Below are positions 22,641-33,674 of a stretch of 64,000 bases of DNA, in pieces. Origin of the DNA: Delphinus delphis (lineage: Eukaryota; Chordata; Mammalia; Artiodactyla; Delphinidae); contig NC_082687.1 of assembly GCF_949987515.2 (NCBI RefSeq), forward strand, positions 22,428,148-22,492,147. Direction: 5' to 3'. Each line of letters starts with the position of its first letter. Positions within the stretch are counted from its first letter, which is position 1. Under the pieces are notes generated by a model. It was not told the origin of the DNA, searched no databases, and worked only from the letters and a program-made list of their open reading frames with translations. The position numbers and the translations under genes are program-made.

Positions 22641-24220
22641 CTGCGAGACTCTCATCGCATATGAGTAAATGAGGATTTTGATTTACACCAAACTATAGAG
22701 GGACCTGACATTATATGTTGAGACAATCAACTTTGTATTTGAAGGTTTATTTCCTCTGTCTCCATTTATTTCCTCTGACCTCTCCTGCCCTTAGGCTGGT
22801 ATCTGTGAAGGATTTTATATTAGGGTGAGGAAACTGGCTTACAGCCAGAGGCCCTACGTTGCCCCCGCATAAAACTTACTTATAAAGGGGAATCGCAGTC
22901 TACCTCCTGGATTCCTGTGCCACAGGCATAGCCTTTATATCACACCTTTCTGCCTCTAGCCACAAAAATCCCTTTCATGAACTACACAAAGAACACAAGG
23001 TCATCCCCATAAGCCACGTTTATATATGGATGTAGAAAGAGGTGAGGTAGAGACGGATTGGTGCAGCTCCTGTCCAGCCTGCACGAAACCTCCCAAGCAG
23101 CCGCATCGCTCATAGGTCTGGAGGCTGGACGGGCTGCCTGCCTGTAGGAGGAGTTCAATGTCCATGGTGCTGCATGCCCATCAGAGGTCCACCTTCTGCC
23201 GACTGTTCCAGGAGTGTCTCCTTGTCTGGGCAGAGGGGGAATCCCTTCCAGTGTTTCTGTTCAAGAAAATTTAAAACAACTGCAGTGGTTTTGATAGACG
23301 AGCAATCACAATACAAGGGTCTTCAGATGGCTTAAAATGAAACGTATCATCTGTTGGAAAGATGTGGCCACTTTGAGTTTCTAGAGTGCCCTTAAGTATC
23401 CAATTTTAAGAGCTCAGCTCGTCTTTCCTAGCTGTACGCTTCATCTGAAGTTGTTCACTTAGCTACTGGGTCACTGTTTCAGACACAGGTATGCTTTCCT
23501 CTGCCTGATAATATACCCTCTCTGATACTCCCGAAGTTCTTAGGAGAACAATTCTTAAAATTCCAAGTGATTCAATGCTTGATTTGAGTTACAGCACGGA
23601 AGCAAGATACTGGGATGAACTGACTTTACTCCTCACCTCATCTTAGCAGAATACAATGCCCAGAAATACGTGGCAAAACTCAATCACCAAAGCTGTAAAG
23701 GAAAGCTCTGATACTTGAGAAGGAAGAAAACAGTTGACAGAAAGATGGCTAAGAGGCTTAGAGTCAGCACATATCCTGGTTATAACCAGATCCTTCTGTC
23801 CATAATTATGGCCTTGGAATGGTTATTAAAAGCACCTTTTCAGTCTAAAAAGTATCCTGGTTTGGATGATAAATTATACGGTGACCCTTAGCTTAACTGG
23901 CAGGTGGCCCCTCACGGTCACCCTCAGAGAACTGGAAAGCAGGTGGAGGGCTCCAATGAGAAGCAGAGGTGTGTGATCTAGAAGTCCCCTGAATGCCCCA
24001 GGAAGGGGGATAGGCAAGCGCATTCAAAACTGCAGAAAGAATAAGAATTCTGACTGAGAAGACACTATTAAATGGAGTAATTAGGAGGTTACTGGTGACT
24101 TCCAGGGAGCAGATTTTGAGCAAAGCAGAGGTAGAGGTTGCAATTTCAATGGAAAGGGAAGTGAGTCAGAGGTTCTGCACCGGCCACTTCCTCTTTAGCA
24201 AAATGTGATAGTTACATGAA
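22641..24220. other. Non-coding, possibly old repeat material
   Basis: The part 22840-23240 is richer in GC and contains several CpG, and could be more of the adjacent LTR/ERV or unique sequence. The minus frame at 23893-24123 (76 codons) shows nothing recognisable. No gene is supported. Confidence 0.45.
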
Positions 24221-24649
24221 GGAAAGGAATAAAAAATGGGGCAATTATATGAATGAACTGATCCTAAAAAAAGAGCAAGGGAAATGCAAAAGGCTCTTAA
24301 ACACATGAAAAAATGCTTAACATAAAAAGGTAATTGAAGTTACAATTATGCTGCAATATTTTTTAACCGTCACATTGGCAATGGTGAGAGGAAAGAGGCA
24401 TATCACTGGGGGTAGAGAGTAAATTATTATAGTCTGAATGGAGGGTGGCTTGACAATATGTAGGAATATATAAAATGAATGTTCCATTTGACCTAGAAAT
24501 TTCTACTTTCAGAAACGATCCTACAGATATTCTTGCATAAGTACAGAATGACTTTATATGAGGATACTTATTACAGAATTCTTTATAACATCAAAATATT
24601 GGAAATAACCTAATGTCTTTCAATAGGGAAAGGGATAAATATAACAGAA

Positions 24650-24866
24650 AAATGCTGAGTGCTTACAATCTGACACCATTTTAAGTGTTTTATTTGTATT
24701 ATTTTATTTCCTCTCAATAAAGCTGTGAGCTCAGATGACTATTATCCTCCTTTTATAGATGAAGAAACTGAGGCACAGAGAGGTAAGTAACTTGCCCAGG
24801 GTAATACAGCTAGTAAGTGGTAGATCTGGGATTTGAACTCAGAGCTTAGCCTCAGAACCACTGTTA
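24650..24866 (+). mobile_element. MIR SINE, well preserved core
   Basis: Contains the classic MIR core: 'atgaagaaactgaggcacag', 'taagtaacttgcccagggta', 'acagctagtaagtggtagat' and 'gatttgaactcagagc'. The 5' part ('gctgagtgcttacaatctga') is more diverged. Confidence 0.93.
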
Positions 24867-24903
24867 TAGATGTACCTTGGTCTATAAAAGAATGAGGTCT
24901 TTT

Positions 24904-25305
24904 CCCTGAGTCCTGCCAGAGTGATCTGGGATCAAACCCTGCTTGAGTCAGAGGCCAAGGCTGTCCTTGAGATTTCTGGGTAAGGAAAACCAGGAGACAC
25001 AAGGCCATTTGAGATATAGGTCAGTGTCCACAGAGAAAGGCATCTAAATAGTTATTTCTTCTGTTTCACACTATCCATAATCTCATTTGCTGTTAACAAT
25101 ATAGGTGAAGGTGGCAGTGAGTGTAAGAGGCTGAAAGAATAAAGAATAATTGCAGTATTTTTCTCATGATTCCTCATTTATGAAAGGATATGGTTCGTGT
25201 CTCTGAGGACAGTTTGAAGAAATTTTTGCCTATTCTCTCATATCAAACCCGGTGCAAAGAGTGGCTATTTCAGTAGAATAAAAATGTTTCGTTCAAAAAA
25301 TAAAA
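24904..25305 (+). pseudogene. Probable processed retrocopy of an unidentified mRNA 3' end
   Basis: An insertion of about 400 bp shows all marks of L1-mediated retroposition of a polyadenylated transcript. It has an AATAAA signal at 25277-25282, an A-rich tail starting 12 nt later (25295-25308), and an 18-bp target-site duplication with one mismatch at 24886-24903 and 25305-25322 (core 'agaatgaggtc'). The body matches no SINE or LINE that I know and has no long sense frame, so it would derive from a 3' UTR or a non-coding RNA. The 88-codon minus frame overlapping it is not meaningful. The parent gene is unknown. Confidence 0.6.
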
Positions 25306-25661
25306 AAAGAATGAGGTCCTTTAATGTTGGTCTTTAACAAAATGAGATAGACCTATATGTACTTATATAAAATAAGCTCCAAAGCAAGGTTTTAAATGAA
25401 AAGAGGATGGTGCAAAACACTGTGTTTAATAAGTTATCATTAGTCTGGAAAAATATATTTATGCTTGTCTATACATAGACTCCTTCTGGAAGACTGTACC
25501 ATAAACAGGGGGTTGTCTCTGAGAAGACAGTTGGTGGCTGAAAGACAGAGAACAGAGGCAGGAGAAGACTTAGGTTTTACTGTATACTCTTTTGTATCTT
25601 TTGGATTTTATACCATGTGTTTCTATTACTTCTTCTAATTAATATTTAGAAGTGAAAAGTA

Positions 25662-25870
25662 AATAAAGGTGATACAAAAACAATAAAATAAAATATAGGT
25701 AATAATGACAAAATGTAGGGGATAATTGATAAAACCTGGGCTGGAAGGTGGTAAAAAGGCTTAAATTGTTGTATTTAGGAAAAGGACAAGGGCTTAAAGA
25801 AAGAGAATATGTTGGGGCAATAACAGGCTTTATAGAAATACCACTACATTTTAAAAACTGGGTAAGAAAC
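25662..25870. other. Non-coding spacer
   Basis: AT-rich sequence between two L1 remnants. The 77-codon minus frame is a chance frame in AT-rich DNA. Confidence 0.5.
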
Positions 25871-25874
25871 ACCT

Positions 25875-26800
25875 AACATGAGCTCTCCCCTCTTAACAAA
25901 TGTTTAAGTATACTGTATAATGTTGTTAACTACATGCACATTTTGGTACAGTAGATTTCTAGAACTTGTTCATCTTGCACGACTGAAACTCTACCCCCAT
26001 TTGTATTAGTCATTTCAGGCTTCTGTAACAAAAATACATTTGACTGGATGGCTTGAACAGCAGACATTTATTTTCTCATAGTTGTAGAGGCTGGGAGTCC
26101 AAGAACAGGACGCAAAGCATTGTGGGTTTCTGGTGAGGACTTCATTCCTGGCTTATAGGTGGCTGCCATCTTGGTCTGTGCTCATATGATTTCTTTTTCT
26201 TGGGAGAAGGGCAGAGAGAGACAGAGGCAGAGAGAGAACAAACTCTCTGGTGTTTCTTCTTAGAGGGCACTAATCCCATTGGATTAGGGATCTACTGTAA
26301 TGCCCTCATTTAACCTTAATCACCTGCTTAAAAGTCCTACCTCTAATACAGTCACATAAGGGATTAGAGCTTCACCATATGAATTGGGGGGGGGGGGGAT
26401 GAAATTCAGTCCATAGCACCACTGAACAGTAACTCTCCATTTCTCCCTCCCCTCAGCACCTGGCAACCACCATTCTACTTTCTTCTTCTATGAGTTTGAC
26501 TACCATAGATAGTACCTCATATAAGTGGAATCATGCAGTATCTGTCTGTGACTGGTTTATTTCACTTAGTAAAATGTCCTCGAGTTTCACCACGTTGTAT
26601 TATATGAAAAGATTTCTTTCTTTCTTCTTGAGCCCAAATAACACTCCAGTGTTTGTCTATGCAATGTTTTGTTTGTCCATTCACCTCTCTAAGGACATGT
26701 AGGTTGTTTCCATATCTTGGCTATTGTGAATAATGCTGCAATGAAAATGGATGTGTTTCCTCTGGACTTGTGCATGTAAATTTCCAATTCGAGGGGTTTG
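25875..26800 (-). mobile_element. Old L1 3' end, antisense, interrupted by an LTR
   Basis: The left part (25875-26001) reads as the antisense L1 3' UTR ('gtatactgtataatgttgtt', 'cagtagatttctagaacttg', 'gactgaaactctaccccc'). The right part (26424-26770) continues with 'cacctggcaaccaccattct', 'ataagtggaatcatgcagta' and 'ggctattgtgaataatgctg', all standard older-L1 antisense phrases. Confidence 0.88.
26002..26418 (-). mobile_element. MaLR LTR, MLT1-like, inserted in L1
   Basis: On the plus strand it runs from TG (26002) to CA (26418), flanked by 5-bp direct repeats ccatt (25997-26001) and ccact (26419-26423), one mismatch. Hallmarks include 'cagacatttattttctcata', 'ttagagggcactaatcccat' and 'tacctctaatacagtcacat'. 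A run of 13 G lies at 26386-26398. It interrupts the surrounding L1 cleanly, so it is the younger of the two. Confidence 0.88.
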
Positions 26801-27590
26801 CTGATTTCTTTTTCAGGAGCTCATAATCTCTTGATCCCTCTGGTGTCTGTCTACAGTACTGCACTTACAGTAGCACAATATTCTATATTTGTCTATACAT
26901 TTACCTTTAATGTGGGTTTTCTGGAGCTGCTGCAAGCTGTCCAGCTTTTTGTTCTCAGTGGTCCCTAGGCTTCTACAGTATGCCAGGTCCCATCAATTCT
27001 TTGAACTGAGATAGATAGAAATTAGTCCCTTGGGCAGTCCCCCAAAGAAGTCAGAACACGTGTTCTAACTCTTTCTCTCCAGGGAGAAGCTGGGAGTTGG
27101 TTTTTTTTCCCCTGATCTTCCACAGTGAACCAGGGGCAGGAGCTATAGTGAGTGAGTGGGTGTTAGTCGATACCTTTGTTCTTAGCTTCCCAGCCTGACA
27201 CCCTTTCCTTTCAGCTCTTAGATTCAGGCAAGACAGAAACCATCTCCTTGGGCGGCCCCCTGAAAAGTCTGTATGTTGGATGTATGTTTTAGCCTTGTTT
27301 CCTTCCCCATGGAGAAATCAGGAGCTGAGAGTTTTTTCCCAAAAGTGCTGCGCTGAGCTTGTGGGAGGGACTATGGTAAGTGGGGGCCATGAATTTTCCT
27401 GCTGGAATTGATGTGTCTTGTTTCACACTCACCTGGGCTGCAGGTGCCTCTTAACTGTTTTCTGGATTTCTCACAAAGGGAATTGGTCTGTGTGTTGTTA
27501 TTGGATCGGTGTCTCTGTGGAAGGATCTGGGGCTTCCTATTCTGCCATCTAGCTAATGTCATCCTCAAATATCTCCATATTTTGATTAAC
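26801..27590. repeat. Probable old LINE-type non-coding segment, antisense
   Basis: The text 'tggtgtctgtctacagtact', 'cttctacagtatgccaggtc', 'gggagaagctgggagttgg' and 'cttcctattctgccatct' looks like dispersed mammalian repeat sequence. It directly follows antisense L1, which suggests non-coding LINE sequence. The assignment is from memory and weak. The overlapping frames at 27371-27596 are not genes. Confidence 0.4.
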
Positions 27591-29346
27591 AGGTAAAAGT
27601 TGTGCTGAAATGAATCTACATCCTAACGTGTGACAGACAACTTTGAACAGCTCAGTCCAGGAGACCTGCTGCAAAAAATTAGTTTGGAAAAGACCCAGTG
27701 TGACATCAGATGGCCACCAACGAAAGATCTTGTTTTCTGGAAAATTTTACAACTTTGCCTTATTATCTTATGAAGAGGAAAATAGCTCAGCCTGGGAATA
27801 AACCATTCTATTCCAACAATAATACGGTTCTGAAGGTTGATCCAGTAAATGGGCCATTAGCAGTGGATGCTTTTATAAAGACTGGAAATGCTGTGGTACT
27901 GTGGTGGTCATTGTTTGTAATACATGTTTTCTTTTAAATGTTGTTTGGATCTCATAATTCCTTTTTAAGTTTGCTGCCAAAAATTCTAAGAAGAAGAATG
28001 AAATAAATACCAAATGTTGAGAAGGAATGACTGTCCTAGCCCTGGCTTTTGCACAAGGAGAATCCTTAATAGTGATAAGGATATTTTAAAGTTGAAGAGA
28101 AAAGTTGTAAGTCAAAGGAAGCAAAACAAACAACTGGAAATAGCAGGTGGGAAGAAGGGTCATATCCCTTAATTTTTCTGATGCAGCAGAATTGAGGGTG
28201 GGGAGAATGTTCATTTCAAAAATTATTAGAAGTTAGGGAGAAAGGAGTTTCCTAAATCTTTTTCAAATAAATGTGTTCCAGTAGCATAGGCGTTCCAGAG
28301 AGCAGAGGGCAAGTGGTCCTGAAGTGTACTTAAAAGAGCAAGGGATAAATTGATGTGAAAAGAAGGAAGTGGTGATAAGAATGAGATCACCAAATGTAAA
28401 AGCAAAGTGGAAAAACTAGCTACTTGGGGCTAATAACTGTGGACCATGGGTTGGTAGAGGTTAGAGGCTGGGTGAAGCTAGATAGATAGAATTGCTGAGT
28501 AGTCGAAGATTTTTTAAAGCTATATGTGTGAAATTAACTAATCCCAAGGTACCCATCTGAAATATTGCTGCTCAAAGATTTACAACTCGGGTGCTCACTT
28601 CTTAGTACTTAAGACTTCTTGGGCTTTCATAATGGTGATGGTGATGGGGCAAGCTGACAGAAACTTGAATTTTTTCTTTCTTTTTTTTCCCAAAAGTAGA
28701 AATAATATTGAGGAACTCTTCTGACCTGGTCTACCTGTTTCAGGATTAAACCTGGACCTCACCCTCAGCCTTCTCAATTAAGGCTGCCTCCCAGCCACCT
28801 TCATATTGAAGCTCCCTCCACGATAGCCACCTCCAAAGCTGTAAAGCCAGTTCAGAGAAGAGAGCTTTCTCTTTTCACCATCCCAGGCTTCCAGGCCTCA
28901 AAGAATGATGATGAGGTGCTTGGTAAAATTTTTACTCATAAAAAGAATATAACTACATTATAGAACTTCTGAAAAACAGAGGAAACAATACCTCTGATTC
29001 AGCTATAATCTACCATCTTAAGAGAATCAATGAAGTAGTTTTGGTATATTTGTTCTGGACATTCATAATCTTAAATATTTTGATCATACAATGAATTTAG
29101 TCTGTGCTTGGCTTTTTTATGTATTAACTTATGGCTATCATTTTCCACGATTGCATAAAATTACCTTTATTTACAGTCTTTAACAGTTCTCTAGCAATTA
29201 CACACTTTTATGGGCTTTTTACTTCTGTTAATATTACCACTGAACGTCTTTGTATGAAACACTTTTCTATATGTTAGGTTATTTCTCTAGGGCAGTATCT
29301 CATATGTGGATTATTGTGCTTAGAAAAGTATAAAACAGTGTCATTT
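27591..29346. other. Non-coding, no recognised feature
   Basis: Includes a 75-codon plus frame at 27710-27937 without recognisable features. No repeat family was assigned. Confidence 0.5.
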
Positions 29347-29361
29347 AAAAATCTTATTAGT

Positions 29362-29701
29362 GGGACTTCCCTGGTGGTGCAGTGGTTAAGAATCCACCTG
29401 CTAATGCAGGGGACGTGAGTTTGAGCCCTGGTCCAGGAAGATCCCACATGCTGTGGAGCAACTAAGCCCGTGTGCCACAACTACTGAGCCTGCGTTCTAG
29501 AGCCCATGAGCCACAACTACTGAGCCCACGTGCCACAACTACTGAAGCCCGTGTGTGCTCTGCAACAAAAGAAGCCACTGCAACAAGAAAAGCCTGTGCA
29601 CCACAACAAAGAGTAGCCCCCGCTCACCACAACTAGAGAAAGACCACGCGCAGCAACGAAGACCCAATACAGCCATAAATAAATAAATAAATTTATTTAA
29701 A
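29362..29701 (+). mobile_element. Older, long CHR-type SINE (CHR-1-like form)
   Basis: The head 'gggacttccctggtggtgca' is followed by an extended body with several internal 'ccacaactactgagcc' repeats and a tail 'gccataaataaataaataaa'. At about 340 bp it is longer than the young copies and more diverged. The target-site duplication is 29347-29361 and 29701-29715 (two mismatches, 'aaaatcttattagt' versus 'aaaatctcattggt'). Confidence 0.93.
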
Positions 29702-29764
29702 AAAATCTCATTGGTGACTTTGTAAACACCTTAGGCAGTTTTTTAAAAAAAATCACTCTCTCTA

Positions 29765-29890
29765 TATCTGAGGTTGGCATTTTAATGCCATTTATGGATA
29801 GGGAATCTTAAGCTTAGAGAGGATGAACAACTTATTCAAAATCATACACTGGCAGATGGATGAAACTGGATATGAACTCAAAGCAGAGAA
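29765..29890 (+). mobile_element. MIR SINE fragment
   Basis: A diverged MIR core and 3' part: 'ttatggatagggaatcttaa', 'gcttagagaggatgaacaac', 'tcatacactggcagatgg' and 'ctggatatgaactcaaag'. Confidence 0.75.
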
Positions 29891-30008
29891 CCAGGAATGA
29901 GGAGCTAAAACCTTGTACAAGTTGCAACCCAGTAAAGAAGGTGAGCATGGAGTTTGCTGTTGAGATCTGCAGTTTCAATTCTCTGTGAAGTAAAAAAGCA
30001 GCCTTTTG

Positions 30009-30220
30009 GGGGCTTCCCTGGTGGCGCAGTGGTTGCGAGTCCGCCTGCCGATGCAGAGGACACGGCTTCGTGCCCCGGTCCGGGAAGATCCCACATGCCG
30101 CGGAGCGGCTGGGCTCGTGAGCCATGGCCGCTGAGCCTGCGCGTCCGGAGCCTGTGCTCCGCAACGGGAGAGGCCACAGCAGTGAGAGGCCCGCGTACCG
30201 CAAAAAAAAAAAAAAAAAAA
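30009..30220 (+). mobile_element. CHR-type SINE, copy 6
   Basis: Full-length and very close to the family consensus, with a pure A tail. The target-site duplication 'aaaaaagcagccttttg' (17 bp) is perfect, at 29992-30008 and 30217-30233, the right copy merging into the A tail. This is one of the youngest-looking insertions in the window. Frames of 109-123 codons over it are shadows. Confidence 0.98.
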
Positions 30221-30233
30221 AAGCAGCCTTTTG

Positions 30234-33200
30234 ACTGTAGGGCCATTCTGTTTTGTACGGGGAACCTAAGAGATTCTATATGACTCTAACAGCAAAAGAA
30301 TCATATCAAAGCATTCATTTTACCATTCATTCCTTTAGACTAAAGAAAGATTGTGCATGATATTGGTAGCTGAAATAGACACTTCATGCTTTTAGGTAGC
30401 TTTCAGTATTGGTTTAATGGATGACCCTATATTTCCACATATTTCAAACCAAAAGCTTTAAGGACTGCGTCTCAGACTTACTTAATTTGCTGATATCCTT
30501 TTTAAGCATACATATCCTAGAGATGTATTTCCCTGTAGAATTAAACGTCTGCTAATAAATTGAACTAAATAATAAGTATAGATTTTCACAATTGAATTCA
30601 ACTAGCTAAAAATTAAATTGTCATGGTCAAATTAAGTAAAAATGTTCAAAAATTATGTGGCCTAAAAAATGATGTATCTACCCTTAAATGGAGGCCTCAC
30701 TGAATGAATATGGATAGATAAATCAAAATTCCACAAGTGTGTTATAGATAGAGAACAAAACTACCCAAGTTTTTTTGTTTTTTGTTTCGTATAGAAACTG
30801 TTATCTGTGCTTTAATTACAAAGCAAAGTCCACTCTTACCCAGGAATCTGTCTGATCCTTTTAATCTCTAACCAGTATTCTTTACATTAGTGATGAGTCC
30901 AAAAATATGGTCTGAAACCAAGCTTATAGAGGATCATTATTTTCTGATTTCTTAGATGGATTCACCAGAAGCAGATTGAAATTCAATCCTATGAAAAGCA
31001 TTTCAGAAGTATCTGCAGTGAACTGAAATAATATGGGAGGAATGAAAAAAAAATCATTCACTAGAAAAAGAAAGAAGAGGCTTTTAAAATCCTAACAGGA
31101 AAATATCCTGCTGTTACCTAAGAAATGGATCATTAAGCTGTCTCACTAGAAGGTGAAGTTATTCCTTCCTCTTTCTATAACACGTGTGCCTAAGTTAGAC
31201 ATTTTTTCTTTAGCAGATCTGAAGTAATCTGTTGAAATTTAGAAGAGACTAAGATTTCTCTCTTGTTACTGTTTGCTAACTTTTTCCTCAGGGTGCTTCT
31301 TCTTCAGTATCCTTGCTTGAGACTTTTATAAGACTGTAAACACCGAGGAGCAAAGTGTAAAGAGAAGGAATCCATAATACTAATGAATATTTAGATTAAA
31401 ATAGATATCCTATATCAAATACAGTGAAAAGTCTTTGCTATTTAAAGTGGATACGTAGCCAGTGTCCCTTTATAAAATTCAATGTATTCTGCAAAAGAGC
31501 TTTGCCAATACCTTGAACTCATAGTTAACAGAATTGACTGAACACAATGGGTTTGACTTCGTCATTTCAGAGCTACGCTTGTATATACAGAAATAGAGCT
31601 GGTGGTGTAATCGGAGCAGATCACATAGGTTTGTATTGTTGGCGTGAGAGGCAAGACCTGTAGGTTCTTGAAGGAAGGGTGGGAATCAACCTGACTGTAG
31701 GCCAAGCACAAGAAGACATATCACAGCAGGAAAAATAATCCAAGTGGAAGATTCTCTTCCATCTTTAGCCAGTCTAATTAATATAAGGCCAGTGATGGAG
31801 AAGTGTGAGCATGGAAACTAAAGAAGAAATGACAGCTTCTGTGCTATCCGCTGAGTTAATGTTAACTTGTCTATTTGGAGTTGATCAGACTTGTTGGCCC
31901 AATGTTGATTTTTAGTGATTACACGATTATAAGAGCTAGGTTTATATAATATATATTCAGGTATAAATCATGCTAAAAAATACAAGATACTTTATCAGAT
32001 TCAAAACCGAGGCCCCCTAAGCCAGCAACAAGAGATACAGAAATCATTTCTGTATATAAATAAATACAGGTAAATACAGGTAAATACAGGTAAATAAATA
32101 CAGGTAAAATTCCAAGCTTAATGTCAGGAACTAACTGGGAGTGAAAGATAGATCCTGTTTCCTTTTTCTGCACTCAGTCTAATCATTGAAGAAGCTTCAC
32201 CACTCACAAACAATCAGGTTGGGTCAGATGTACACAAATCCATGGTCCTTAAGCCCAAAGTCATCCCACACTATTGGACTGTTAGTGGTGTGCACTGATG
32301 AAGCATTATTGCTTGAGCACATAGTTTTGTTTGTTTCCATGAAAGTTTTGTATAGAGGAGCCTCTGTGTTAAGCTATACATCAGTTGATATCAATATTAC
32401 TTAAATTTTATTGAAATGGGGAAGGGAGGAGGGAATAAATTTTACACTTAGCTACTCGGCCAAGTGTAGGGTTAATTTTTATCCCAAGTGTGTCAATTCT
32501 TGTTTTCTGAGAATAAGATGCAGTAGACAGAATTAGAAGTGCACGATATCAATTGGGACAATTCCTGTGAAGGCTGAAGGGGAGAGAGAGAGACAGAAGT
32601 GGGCAGAGAGAGCCCTCAGATGACACTCAGGTATGATGCTTGTCAAAGGAGGAAGAAAAAGAAGGATTGGGTAAGGAAAGTCTCAGACTGCGGTGCATCT
32701 CCAAGAAAGTCTAGGCCAGGCCAACGAGGAGCCTCAGGGCAACGTTTGTTGCTTAGAAGAGTCCCATATCAAGTAGAAACTATCTGGCTCTAGTACCCCA
32801 GCCATGCTCATTCATTAGCTGAGAGAAGCCAGGTAACTCAGGACCTAAGTGAGAACACTTCAGTGAATCCCAGAGGTGTGGCCACTGGATCACTCTTGAA
32901 GGGAAATCATATACTTCCAGGATCACCACACCCCTTCCATCTGCCCTGAACTATGAATCCATCCCCTTCCATCTATTTCCCTGAACTTAGTTAAGTCCAG
33001 AACAGAGATGAAAAATTTATAGTAAAGCTTTCACTGTGTGCCATGAGAGACATCACTAATCAATCAGTGTAATCTTTCCTGATGATCTCAGACACAGACA
33101 TGATTCTTCTCAACACAGCTCCCCGGGAAGCCACTATAATAGATTTGACATGTGAGATAAAACGTAACTGCTACTTCCAGTTAGGTCTCTGATCTTTCTC

Positions 33201-33301
33201 TATAGATAGAAGCAAGGATATAAGGATAGGAGCAGCATGAAATGGTACAAAAGTGAAATTTGGGGTTCACATGTGGGTGCTCTGCTGGACATCTGCACAC
33301 C
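30234..33301. other. Non-coding; one 10-bp microsatellite
   Basis: No gene is supported. A simple repeat with unit 'taaatacagg' lies at 32061-32104 (three perfect units and one with a 4-bp insertion). Frames of 60-72 codons (for example 32186-32404) have no recognisable features. Confidence 0.55.
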
Positions 33302-33313
33302 TTCAGTAACTCT

Positions 33314-33662
33314 ATTTTTTAAAATATTTATTGAAGTCTAGTTGATTTACAATACTGTGTTAGTTTCAGGTGCACAGCAAAGTGATTCAATTATATATAT
33401 ACATACATATATATATAAATATATATATATATTCTTTTTCAGATTCTTTTCCGTTATAGGTTATTGGAAGATAACCTATAATGATAGGGATATCATGATA
33501 GGGATAGTTCCCTGCGCTACACAGTAAGTCCTTGTTAGTTACTTATTTTATGTATAGCGGTATGTATATGTTAATCCCAAACTCCTAATTTATCCACCCC
33601 CCCTTCCCCTTTAGTATCCATAAAACAAGTCTGTTTTCTATGTCTGCAAGCCTATTTACTTT
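33314..33662 (-). mobile_element. L1 3' UTR insertion (5'-truncated)
   Basis: Antisense L1 3' end: the T-rich start, 'tattgaagtctagttgattt', 'caggtgcacagcaaagtgat' and 'gttccctgcgctacacagta'. The 12-bp target-site duplication 'ttcagtaactct' is perfect, at 33302-33313 and 33663-33674. A TA microsatellite sits at 33393-33432. A local hairpin and duplication interrupt the normal L1 sequence at 33454-33508. Confidence 0.95.
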
Positions 33663-33674
33663 TTCAGTAACTCT

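Larger units (their letters stand above)
24225..25660 (+). mobile_element. Old L1 3' segment, interrupted twice
   Basis: The left part (24225-24648) matches the ORF2 C-terminal region and beyond of older L1 ('gaaatgcaaaaggctcttaa', 'catttgacctagaaatttct'). The right part (25310-25660) resumes with 'gagatagacctatatgtact' and the L1 3' UTR ('cttttgtatcttttggattt'). Between them sit a MIR and a probable retrocopy. No frame survives. Confidence 0.75.
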
